A stretch of DNA of 64,000 bases from Thraustochytrium sp. TN22 (taxonomy: Eukaryota; Sar; Bigyra; Thraustochytrida; Thraustochytriidae): the NCBI GenBank assembly GCA_013306675.1, contig JABLUY010000042.1, positions 62,001-126,000 on the forward strand, written 5' to 3'. The notes beneath the pieces are model-generated. The model saw only the letters and a list, made by a program, of their open reading frames with translations. It did no database searches and was not told the DNA's origin. The position numbers were made by a program, and so were the translations under genes. Numbering within the stretch: position 1 is the first letter of the stretch; each line of letters begins with the position of its first letter. Shown one piece after another: positions 55,980 to 63,963 of this stretch.

Positions 55980-56606
55980 TCAGGCCTTCTCCTCCTCAGC
56001 CGCCTCCTTGGTAGCCTCCTTCTCCTCGATGGCCTCCTTCTTGTCCTCCTCCGCCGCGGCCTCGGCCTCCTCCTTCTTCTCCTCGGCCTTGTCGGCGTCA
56101 GTCTTGGCCTCAGACTTCTCCTCTTCCTTCTTGTCAGCCTCCGCCTCGGGCTTCTCCGCCTCCTCCTCGGCGTCTTCCTTCTTGTCGGCCTCCGCCTCGG
56201 GCTTGTCCGCCGCCGCCTCGGCCTCGGCCTCGGCCTCCTCCTCCTTCTTGTCGGCCTTCTGCAGCTTGCGCTGCTTGCGCACGCGCGTGGTAAGGCCGTT
56301 GAACTTGGCCGTGCCGAGCTGCTCCCGCGCGAGGTGGAAGAAGACGCCCCCCGGCGTCTTGCGGCGCGCGCCGTCCGCGGTCTTGATGCCCTCCTCAGTC
56401 TTCTCCACCTCGTGCGTCTTCACCAGCAGCTTCTCGGCATCCTCGGCGCCGATCTGCTCCACGATGAGCGAGACCAGCATGTCGTTCTCCTCCTTGAGCT
56501 CCTCGCACACGCGCTTCACCAGCGCCTCGCTGCCCTCGGGCGCGTCGCGCTTGGTGCCGCGCGCCTCCTCGGCCGCGGCCGCGGCCTGGGCCTCCTCCTG
56601 CGCCAT
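55980..56606 (-). CDS. PHAX RNA-binding-domain protein with Lys/Glu/Ala tail
   Basis: 208 residues. Residues about 40-105 match the PHAX RNA-binding domain, the all-helical fold of the phosphorylated adaptor for U snRNA nuclear export: MLVSLIVEQIGAEDAEKLL, TEEGIKTADGARRKTPGGVFF. Residues about 120-208 are almost only Glu, Lys, Ala and Asp, with repeated (A/P)EADKKE units, as a charged helix or disordered tail. Full-length PHAX has extra export and cap-complex regions that are absent here, so this is a stand-alone domain, probably an RNA-binding protein. ATG 56606 is clear. The gene is head to head with the DUF218 gene. Confidence 0.82.
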   Translation of the reverse strand: MAQEEAQAAAAAEEARGTKRDAPEGSEALVKRVCEELKEENDMLVSLIVEQIGAEDAEKLLVKTHEVEKTEEGIKTADGARRKTPGGVFFHLAREQLGTAKFNGLTTRVRKQRKLQKADKKEEEAEAEAEAAADKPEAEADKKEDAEEEAEKPEAEADKKEEEKSEAKTDADKAEEKKEEAEAAAEEDKKEAIEEKEATKEAAEEEKA

Positions 56607-56979
56607 GGCGCCTAGCGAGCGAGCGCGCGCGCGCGCGGGCGGGCGGGCGGGCTCGGCGCGCGTGTCGCTCGCTCGCTCGCTCCCTCCCTCCCTGCTCCCT
56701 GCTCCGCCGCAGCCGACTCCGCTCTGCGGCCGCGCCGCCCGCCCGCCCGCCCGCCGCCCGCGCGCGCGACCACTGGCGCAGCGGCGCGCGCGCCGCGTTG
56801 CGCGCGCCGCGGCGCGCGTTGCGCCGGCGCCCGCCGCGGCGCGCGTTGCGCAGCTTGGCGGCGGGCAGCAGGCGGGCAGGCAGAGGGAGATCGCGCGCGC
56901 GCGGGCGGCGCGGGCGCGGGCGCGGCGCGGCGCGGCGCGGCGCGGCGCGGCTGGCGAGGGCCGCGGGCGGCGGCGCGGG
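56607..56979. promoter_or_regulatory. Bidirectional promoter region, PHAX-domain and DUF218 genes
   Basis: About 370 bases, extremely GC-rich, between divergent start codons. It contains GAGC/GCTC units (56615-56680), a CCCT repeat (56682-56708), a palindromic GCGCGCGCCGCG block (56785-56830) and (CGCGG)n (56920-56951). No TATA box is seen. Confidence 0.5.
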
Positions 56980-58053
56980 ATGGCGTTCGCGGGCGGCGGC
57001 GGCGAGCTGCGGCTGAACGTGGGCGGGCTGCCCGGGCCGGGGCAGTATGTGGGCGGCGGGGCGCTGGGCGCGCACGGCGGCGGCGCGGCCGCGCGCAAGC
57101 TGAGCAAGGCGAGCGCGAAGGCGGCGCGCAGGCGGCGAGCGGTGTTCGTGGGGATCTTTGGGTGCATGGCGGTGGCGCTGGGCGGCCTGCTGTGGAGGAC
57201 GCTGACGCTGCTGGTGTTTGGCGAGGGGGACGCGGCGGATGGCCCGCTGTGGGCCGCGCCGCGCAGCGCGCTCACGGACTTTGACGCCGCCGCCGCAAAG
57301 CAGGCGCGGCACCTCGTACTCGTCGCGTGCCACAGCATCACCGTGGGGGAGTCCCTGGAGGACGCCGACAGCCGCGACGACCGCTGGATGCTCGTGGACT
57401 ACCAGCGCAAGGCCGACATGCCGCAGGCCTTTACGATGCACATCCGCAAGGGCATCGAGCTCGCGCTCGAGGACCCGACGGCGCTGCTCATGTTCAGCGG
57501 CGGCCAGACGCGCCTGCACGCAGGCCCCAAGAGCGAGGCGGTCAGCTACTTCTTCGTGGCGGACCACTACGGCTGGTGGTCGCAGGCGGCCGCGCGCTCC
57601 GTGCGGCCGCGCACCGTCGTGGAGGAGTACTCCACTGACTCGCTCGAGAACCTCTCCTTCGCCATCTGCCGCTTCAAGGAGGTCACCGGCGCCTACCCGG
57701 AGCGCATCACGGTGGTCGGCTACACCTTCAAGCGGGAGCGCTTCGTCGACCTCCACCGCGCCGCGCTGCGCTTTCCGGAGAGCGCCTTCGCGTACGTGGG
57801 CGTGGACCCGCCTACCAGTCGGTTCGCCGCGCGCCTGTCGCAGCTCGCGCACTTCGAGAGCACTGCGTCCTTGGAGCCCTTCCGCAACGACCCGTACGGC
57901 TGCCACACGCAGGTCCTGCAACACAAGCGCACGGACCGCAATCCGTTCTTTCGCCAGCCTGGCTACAGCCTGAGCTGTCCGGAGATGGCTGACCTGTATC
58001 GTTACTGCGAGCGTGCCCTGTACCCGGCTGGGCAGCTGCCCTGGGACCGATGA
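56980..58053 (+). CDS. DUF218 (SanA/ElyC-like) domain membrane protein
   Basis: 357 residues. A Gly/Ala-rich N-terminus is followed by a polybasic segment (KAARRRR) and one transmembrane helix (about 53-75), so the rest faces a lumen or the outside. Residues about 108-320 are a DUF218 domain: LVLVACHSITVGES, ALLMFSGGQTR, VVEEYSTDSLENLSFAICRF and TVVGYTFKRERF, the conserved acidic and Asn residues of the family being present. Bacterial members (SanA, ElyC, YdcF) affect envelope precursors; eukaryotic members have no assigned reaction. The start at 56980 (MAFAGGGG) is the first Met after the GC repeat. Confidence 0.83.
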   Translation: MAFAGGGGELRLNVGGLPGPGQYVGGGALGAHGGGAAARKLSKASAKAARRRRAVFVGIFGCMAVALGGLLWRTLTLLVFGEGDAADGPLWAAPRSALTDFDAAAAKQARHLVLVACHSITVGESLEDADSRDDRWMLVDYQRKADMPQAFTMHIRKGIELALEDPTALLMFSGGQTRLHAGPKSEAVSYFFVADHYGWWSQAAARSVRPRTVVEEYSTDSLENLSFAICRFKEVTGAYPERITVVGYTFKRERFVDLHRAALRFPESAFAYVGVDPPTSRFAARLSQLAHFESTASLEPFRNDPYGCHTQVLQHKRTDRNPFFRQPGYSLSCPEMADLYRYCERALYPAGQLPWDR

Positions 58054-58072
58054 GGAGTAGAAAACTCCAACA

Positions 58073-58092
58073 TGCGCGCGCGCGCGCGCGCG
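58073..58092. repeat. (CG)n tract
   Basis: About ten CG dinucleotides just after the DUF218 stop codon, a potential Z-DNA sequence, followed by TGACTGTGA at 58099-58107. Confidence 0.8.
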
Positions 58093-58144
58093 ACTTGTTG
58101 ACTGTGAGATAACTTAGCTTCTTCTTACCACCTAGCCCACCTAG

Positions 58145-59908
58145 CTAGAGCCTGGCCGAAGAGGCGGCGCTGTCCGGGGAGGCAGCGAGGACCTGGCAGC
58201 CGCGGAGGACCACAGTGCTGCGCAGGCGGAGCTCAAAGCCGACGAAAACGAGCTCGCCCTGCATGGAGTCGACAACCGAGGCCGCCGAGGGCCGCTCCGA
58301 GAGCACCCAGGTGCGAGTCTCCACGACGTCGCCAAGACGGGGCGGGGCGATGGTCTCCACCCAGAGGCAGCGCGGGCGAAGCGCCGCGAATGTGCTCTGG
58401 TTGTAGCGCGCCGCGGCACTGAAGCGCGCCGTCTCAATGAGGGAGACGAGCGTGGCCGGGTTGATGTGCGCGTCGATGCCGACGTCGCGCGGCGTGATGC
58501 GGTACGAGGACGAGAAGGCATCCGGTGGGCAGGCCTCCATGTGCAGGCGCGTGGCAGCGAACTCGATCATGGCCGAGCGCGGCGCGGCGCGCGGGCCCGA
58601 CCCGAGATGGTGCTGGTGGTGATTCGCGGCTTTGCGCACCAGATTGCGCAGGCGCTGGCGCTGCGGCACCGAGGTGAGCTTGCCGGTCTGGCGGTCCACG
58701 GTGACCAGCACGGTGACACCACGCGCAATCTCCATCTCGCCCTGCGGGCCGAAGCGCCGCGCGAGGCTGTCGCGCAGCGTCTCCAAGTAGTGGCGCTGCT
58801 GGCCCGTGATGAGGAGCAGCTTGAGCGCCTTCTCCACGTCGGCCTGCGTCGTGACGATCGCGTGACCCAACTGCACGGAGCGTTCGCTGACGTGCTCCAG
58901 CCATACGCGGCAGTGCACGTCGAGCCCTGGCACGAGCGCGTGGCAGAGCTCGACGCTGTGGGCGCGCACGGAGAAGTGCACCTGCTGGTTCACGCGCACC
59001 TTGGGGCGGCCGGCGAAGGAGATGGGGCTGCGCACGTCCGCCAGCACGCCTCGCCCCAGCATGAGCCAGATCATGTGCTCGCTATACTGCGTCACGGTGA
59101 TAAAATCGCGCGAGCCGCCCATGTCCGGGCCGGGCGAGCACTCGTAGTTGCGCACGCCCATGGTGCGCTTGATGATGCCGCCCCAGTACAGGTCGCCCTC
59201 GATCACGTCGCGGATGCTGTCGAAGACGCGGTCCGGGTGCGCGTCCGCCGGGATGCCCTGCACGAGCCCCTTGTAGAAGCCCACGATGCTGTCGATGTTG
59301 TCATGGTACGTGCGCAGGCGCTCGCGCATCTTGTCTCGCGTGTCGTCCGAGCGGATGACCAGGCGCGCCAGCACCTCGGGGTCCGTCGGCGGACTCATCT
59401 TCATGTTGAAGATCTGGCCCGACACCGGATCGATGCGCCGGCTCTCCACGCGCGAGTAAACCACCTCGTCCGCCACGTCCAGCAGGATCACGTGCGAGAC
59501 CGTCACACCCAGGTCGCGCAGCACCTGCGCCTGCCGGTGCGTGCGCGGGAAGCCGTCCAGCAGCACGCCGCGGTCGCGGCAGTCCTTTTGCGCGAGCCGC
59601 TCCTTGACGATGGCGCACACCAGCTCGTCCGGCACCAGGCGCCCGGCGTCGATGTAGGCCGCCAGCTCCGGCATGAGGTTCTGCCGCGCGCGCAGCAGGT
59701 CGCCGGCCGAGATGTGGATGAGCCCGTACTTCTCCACCAGCCGCTTGCACTGCGTCGACTTGCCGCCCGACGGCGGGCCGGCGATCAGGATCGTGCCCAC
59801 GCCGCCCTCGCTGGCCAGCTCCTGCGCGTGCTGCTCGCCGCGCTGCACCTCTTCGGCCAGCTCCGCGTCCGCGGCGGCCTTGAGCGGGCCGTCCTCCGCG
59901 TCCTCCAT
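58145..59908 (-). CDS. Adenylate kinase fused to two hotdog thioesterase-like domains
   Basis: 587 residues. Residues about 39-235 are a nucleoside monophosphate kinase of the adenylate kinase family: P-loop GPPSGGKST (44-52), DGFPRTHRQ, the LID with RRIDPVSGQIFN and the RSDDTRDKMRERL basic motif. Past a linker, residues about 255-365 and 455-575 read as two hotdog folds. The first has QYSEHMIWLMLGRG and VNQQVHFSVRAHS. The second has DVGIDAHINPATL, where Asp 479, His 481 and Asn 483 resemble the 4HBT/acyl-ACP thioesterase active-site segment, and WVETIAPPRLGDVVETRTW. A shared acyl/nucleotide pathway is inference. ATG 59908 is clear; no targeting signal is seen. Confidence 0.82.
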   Translation of the reverse strand: MEDAEDGPLKAAADAELAEEVQRGEQHAQELASEGGVGTILIAGPPSGGKSTQCKRLVEKYGLIHISAGDLLRARQNLMPELAAYIDAGRLVPDELVCAIVKERLAQKDCRDRGVLLDGFPRTHRQAQVLRDLGVTVSHVILLDVADEVVYSRVESRRIDPVSGQIFNMKMSPPTDPEVLARLVIRSDDTRDKMRERLRTYHDNIDSIVGFYKGLVQGIPADAHPDRVFDSIRDVIEGDLYWGGIIKRTMGVRNYECSPGPDMGGSRDFITVTQYSEHMIWLMLGRGVLADVRSPISFAGRPKVRVNQQVHFSVRAHSVELCHALVPGLDVHCRVWLEHVSERSVQLGHAIVTTQADVEKALKLLLITGQQRHYLETLRDSLARRFGPQGEMEIARGVTVLVTVDRQTGKLTSVPQRQRLRNLVRKAANHHQHHLGSGPRAAPRSAMIEFAATRLHMEACPPDAFSSSYRITPRDVGIDAHINPATLVSLIETARFSAAARYNQSTFAALRPRCLWVETIAPPRLGDVVETRTWVLSERPSAASVVDSMQGELVFVGFELRLRSTVVLRGCQVLAASPDSAASSARL

Positions 59909-60433
59909 CGCGCCGACCTTATCGCAGCGCGCCTCGGCCTTGGGCTCCTCGTCCGAGCTGCCTGCCGCGCTGCACCACGTCGCCGTCCTCGCTGCTCGCC
60001 GAGCTCGGCTCGTAGCCCAGCTGCCGCTGGTACCCCGCCACCGCCGGCGGCTGAGAGCAAGTAATGCCCCCCCGCGCGCCGGGCTCGCGCGCCGCGCGCG
60101 CGCTCACGAGCGCCCCGCCGCGCCGTCCGCCGCCGCCGCCGCCGCCGCCGGGTCCACGCGCGCGCCTCGGGGCCGCGCGGGCGCGGGCATGCGGGCTTGG
60201 AGGTCTGCATGGAGCGGAGGGAGGGAGGGAGGGAGGGAGGGATCGACGCCTCCGGCGCGCTCGTGCGCGCATGTCCGTCCCATCGACTCGACTCCGCCCG
60301 CGAGCCCGGCCGGCCGGCCGAAGCGCGGCGGCGGCGCGCGGCGGCGGCGCCGCGCCGCGCCGAGGCCGGCTGAGCAGCCACGCGCGAGCCGGAGCCAGAC
60401 AGGGGCGGAGATGGATCATTGGATCTAAGGACG
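59909..60433. other. Divergent promoter region, kinase-hotdog and WW/ankyrin genes
   Basis: About 525 bases with a CCG run (60125-60150) and a GGGA repeat (60217-60242) ahead of the WW/ankyrin gene. The frames open here are composition-driven. Confidence 0.5.
60217..60242 (+). repeat. GGGA tandem repeat in a 5' leader
   Basis: Six GGGA units about 200 bases before the WW/ankyrin gene, at the same distance as the copy ahead of the 7TM receptor. Confidence 0.8.
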
Positions 60434-60440
60434 ATGTCCG

Positions 60441-62996
60441 ATGTCAACAGGCGCGCGGAGCCGTTCGACCCGCGCGTTGACAGGACCGCGGAGAACACCG
60501 GCACGTGCGGACAGCGCCTCAACTTGGAGAAACTTGAAGAGAGAGAGAAGAGAGAGACCGAGGCGGGCCACGCCGTGCGCAAGGCGCGGCGCGAGGAGGA
60601 GGAGGAGGAGGAGGAGGAGGAGGAGGAGCAGACGCGCAATAGCGGAGGCCGAAGGCGCAGGAGCGCTCGCGGCAAGTGGACTGGACGACATGGACGGCCC
60701 GGAGCAGGAGGTGCAGGAGGAGGAGCGCGGAGAGGAGGAGCGCGTCGTGCAGCGCGTCGTGGCCGACATCGAGAAGCGGATGGAAACGAGGGCGAGGCCG
60801 GCGCCGGTGGTGACGGCGAGGGACCAGGAGCGCGAGGAGGCGAGCGCGACGGAGGTGGCAGGGCAGGCTGAGGCTGAGGCGACGGCGGCGTGGAGCTGGG
60901 AGAGGCACGAGACGGAGGAGGGCTTCGAGTACTGGTACAACGCGCAGACGGGCCAGTCGCAGTGGGAGAAACCGGAGGATCCGGCGCGGGCGCAGGCCGC
61001 GCGCGCACAGGCGCTCAAGGTGGTCTCCATGGTGCACGACGCGGTCCAGCGCGGTGCCTCCGAGGAAGTGCGCGGCTTCGTCCTTGCGGGCATCGACATC
61101 AACGCACGCGACGCGGAGGGGCGTACGCCGCTCTTCTGCGCTGAGTCCGCCGACATGGTGGAGCTTCTGCTCGAGCTCGGCGCCAAGGTCGACCTCGCGG
61201 ACGACAGAACGGGCGCGAGCGCGGTGCACGTATTCGCCCGTCACGGTCGCGTCGAGCCCCTGAAGGTGCTCATCGCATCACTCGCTCCAGGGCCGAGCGC
61301 CGTGTCTCTGTCGCGCGGGCTCCTGGACGCCACAAAGAACACGCCACTGCATGAAGCGGCCCGCCACGGTCATCGAGCCTGTGCCGAGGCGCTCTTGGGC
61401 GTTTCTTGCGTCCTCGAGGACGGCAAGCTGGGCACTCTGCTCGAGGTTGCCAACGCGAACGGCGAGCTTGCGACGGACGTCGTTGCACAGGATGACGAGG
61501 CGGGCATCGCGGAACTCCTTCAGCAGGTCACCTCCCGCCAGCTCACCGTCCAAGTGGCGCAGCTCGAGGCCCAGCTGGCCGAGAGCCACGAGCAGCTAGC
61601 AAGCGCGCAAGCGGATTGCGATGCCTGGAAAACGGCTGCGGTCGAAGCCATGGCGGCTCGCGACGCGCTGCGACAGGAGATCGACGAGCTGCGTCAGGCG
61701 CTCGAAGCGTACGAATCCTATTACGCGCCAGTTTCCGAGGCTCAGTACGACGCTGCAATTCCAGACCCAGCCTGCGAGGAGGAGGAGGAGGAGGCAGCAT
61801 GGTACAGGTCGACCCTCGAGTCGGAAGCGCTGCAGACAGCCTCCTATGCACCCCCGCCATATGAGGCGGGCGCGAGCGGGGCGCGGCCAGAGCAGAGCAT
61901 CTCCGAGGAGAGGGTCGGCAAGGTTTGGGCCAAGTTCTTTGAGCGCGCTGCCAAGGCGTCCCTGAGCCGACAGGGCCATCCTCAAGGCGACCGACAGCAA
62001 CACGCGCCGAGCACGGAGCCCCCGACGACGCCGCCGCCGCAGCAAGTCGTCGGCGAGGAGGTCCCGCGTGGCGGCGCGTCTGTGTCATCGCCGGAGCAAT
62101 CTCTGCTGGACGCGATTGACGAAATCGACCCTGAAGCCGCGCTGCAGGCGATCATGCAGGGCGCAGACCCGCAGCTCGCGGACCCCCACCTCTTGCACAG
62201 GTGCTGCGGCCGCGATGTGGGCCAGAAGAAGTCGCTGCAGCGCGGCCTGGTCGCGGTGGCGAGCTTGCTCGTCGAATATGGCGCGGACGTGGAGCAGGCG
62301 GACGACCAGGGCGCAACCGCGCTGCACTTGGCGTGCTCTGCGGGCAACGCCGTGGTGGCACACTTTCTGCTGCAGAGCGCCGCCTCGACGCAGGCTGCCG
62401 ACGAGAACGGCGACTCGCCCCTCCACTGCGCGGCTGTCGGCGGCACCAAGGGCCACCTCAAGTGCGTGCAGCTCCTCGCGCAATACGGTGCGGAGCTCAG
62501 GCAGAAGAACGCGCAGGCCAACACTGCGCTCAACTGCGCCCGCTTGCAGCTCGTCATGGAAGACGACGAGCGCGCCATCGCCGTTCTGCAGCAGACTACG
62601 AGTCTCTTGGAGCAGCTCATTCGGGTGGCAGGCGAGGAACCCAACCCTCTGACAGGCCCGCCGTCGAGCAGCGACAATGCAACTCTAGCGAGCAACCCGT
62701 ACCGCGTGGCGAACCTCCGCGCTGCCTACACCAAGGCACTCCAGCCCGAGAGCCGCTGCGAGGATCACCCGAAGGTCGAAGAAGACGGTACGAGCGAGGC
62801 GGGCGAGGGCGGCTGGCTGTCTAGCATCTTTGGCAAGGTGCTGCCCAAGCGCGCCACGGACGGCTGCAATGTAGCGCAGCCGGGGGTGAGTCAGAATCAG
62901 GAGCTGGATGACTCGAAACCACCTTCGGACCAGGAGCTGGACGATTGCAAACCGCCCGCAGACCACGAGCTGCCCTCTTTTAGCTCGGAGTGCTGA
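60441..62996 (+). CDS. WW domain, double ankyrin-block and coiled-coil protein
   Basis: Up to 851 residues. A WW domain sits at about 150-177 (WSWERHETEEGFEYWYN, then QSQWEKP). Ankyrin repeats fill about 195-340 (DAEGRTPLFCAES, TKNTPLHEAARHGH) and about 553-726 (DDQGATALHLACSAG, NGDSPLHCAAVGG). A coiled coil lies at about 367-430 between them. The tail repeats (D/E)LDD(S/C)KPP. It looks like a scaffold binding Pro-rich ligands. The start is uncertain: in the first 250 bases the overlapping frame from ATG 60434 (MSDVNRRAEPFDP) has more coding-like third positions than the main frame, whose N-terminus would be an Arg run. Met 60690 (MDGPEQEV) is the safest start. A short intron or frame change there is possible. 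Confidence 0.75.
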   Translation: MSTGARSRSTRALTGPRRTPARADSASTWRNLKRERRERPRRATPCARRGARRRRRRRRRRRSRRAIAEAEGAGALAASGLDDMDGPEQEVQEEERGEEERVVQRVVADIEKRMETRARPAPVVTARDQEREEASATEVAGQAEAEATAAWSWERHETEEGFEYWYNAQTGQSQWEKPEDPARAQAARAQALKVVSMVHDAVQRGASEEVRGFVLAGIDINARDAEGRTPLFCAESADMVELLLELGAKVDLADDRTGASAVHVFARHGRVEPLKVLIASLAPGPSAVSLSRGLLDATKNTPLHEAARHGHRACAEALLGVSCVLEDGKLGTLLEVANANGELATDVVAQDDEAGIAELLQQVTSRQLTVQVAQLEAQLAESHEQLASAQADCDAWKTAAVEAMAARDALRQEIDELRQALEAYESYYAPVSEAQYDAAIPDPACEEEEEEAAWYRSTLESEALQTASYAPPPYEAGASGARPEQSISEERVGKVWAKFFERAAKASLSRQGHPQGDRQQHAPSTEPPTTPPPQQVVGEEVPRGGASVSSPEQSLLDAIDEIDPEAALQAIMQGADPQLADPHLLHRCCGRDVGQKKSLQRGLVAVASLLVEYGADVEQADDQGATALHLACSAGNAVVAHFLLQSAASTQAADENGDSPLHCAAVGGTKGHLKCVQLLAQYGAELRQKNAQANTALNCARLQLVMEDDERAIAVLQQTTSLLEQLIRVAGEEPNPLTGPPSSSDNATLASNPYRVANLRAAYTKALQPESRCEDHPKVEEDGTSEAGEGGWLSSIFGKVLPKRATDGCNVAQPGVSQNQELDDSKPPSDQELDDCKPPADHELPSFSSEC
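60597..60629. repeat. (GAG)n tract near the WW/ankyrin start
   Basis: About 11 GAG triplets, read as poly-Glu in the 60434 frame and poly-Arg (AGG) in the 60441 frame. It lies where the two frames exchange coding quality. Confidence 0.85.
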
Positions 62997-63252
62997 CGTC
63001 GGTTCGTTGTTGAAGCAGGCCGACGGCGAGGGGAAGGTCGTTGTCACGTCTCCATCCGGTGGTGTGTGAGGTTGCCACTTTCCAGGAAGATAAAGGCCAG
63101 AGACCGACTTTTCGAGCAGGAGCTGTACGAGTGCAAGCTGCGCGCGCAAACGAAAGAGATGCGTGTACTGTCCATCCGCCACTGCAATCCTTTCGAAATA
63201 CTGAGAAACAAGGAGCTTGGTGTAGGTAGACACAAATGATTTTCATTCACAG

Positions 63253-63963
63253 TCAGGCGCTCCTGCGACGGCGCTTGTTGCCCTCGGCCCCGGCACGCGT
63301 CACGCGCCGCTTCGCAGACGCGGGGGCCGGCACGAAGTCACCATCGCTGTCGCCGTCGCCCGCAGCGCTATTGGCCTCGAGGAACTCGTCATCATCGTCA
63401 TCGTCATCTTGCTCATGGATGAAGCCGCCATCGTCGCCGTCGTCATCGTCGCTGCCGTTCACGTCCACAGCCGCGCCGCGCGTCGTCCGGCGCCGCGCGG
63501 AGCCACGGCGCACGGAGACCGCGGTGGCGACCGCGGTGGCGGAGTCCGCCGCGTCCGACGGAGCGGCAGCAGTCGCCGCAACAGCGGATGGCGCCTCAGC
63601 GGGCGCTGCCGGTGCTGCCAGGTCGCCGGCAGCGGCGGTGGCGGCGTAGTGGCGCGCCCTGTCGTACTCGATGGTATCGAGGAAGGCGGCAGAGGATGGA
63701 AGGTCCTTCGTGATGGGGATGAGACGGTTCGCTTCGATCTTAAGCGGCTTGTTGGGCGAGCTGCCAACGCCAATGAGCTTGGAGTCTGAGTTGCGCATGT
63801 AGCGCTCGGGCGTGAAGACGATGAGCTTGCGCTTGTTGCCGTAGCGCACCAGATACGGGCGGTTCAAGTGGACATGGAGGGGCTCCGAGGCAGCTCCTGC
63901 GGGCGCCGAGCTCGAGGACGCGACGCTGCGCGCGTCCGATTGCGCGCCGGCGGAGGAGTGCAT
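63253..63963 (-). CDS. Acidic hypothetical protein with C-terminal nuclear signal
   Basis: 236 residues from Met 63963, but the frame stays open to the window edge, so the N-terminus may lie outside. I do not recognise the family. Residues about 28-105 are the conserved-looking part (HLNRPYLVRYGNKRKLIVFTPERYM, KPLKIEANRLIPI, FLDTIEYDRARHY). An Ala/Pro linker, a basic RRGSARRRTTRG patch, a long Asp run (DDDDDDDEF) and the final GNKRRRRSA follow; this pattern is common in chromatin-associated proteins. The TGA stop is the first three bases of a minus-sense TGACTGTGA (63247-63255), as in esterase F. Confidence 0.65.
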   Translation of the reverse strand: MHSSAGAQSDARSVASSSSAPAGAASEPLHVHLNRPYLVRYGNKRKLIVFTPERYMRNSDSKLIGVGSSPNKPLKIEANRLIPITKDLPSSAAFLDTIEYDRARHYAATAAAGDLAAPAAPAEAPSAVAATAAAPSDAADSATAVATAVSVRRGSARRRTTRGAAVDVNGSDDDDGDDGGFIHEQDDDDDDDEFLEANSAAGDGDSDGDFVPAPASAKRRVTRAGAEGNKRRRRSA

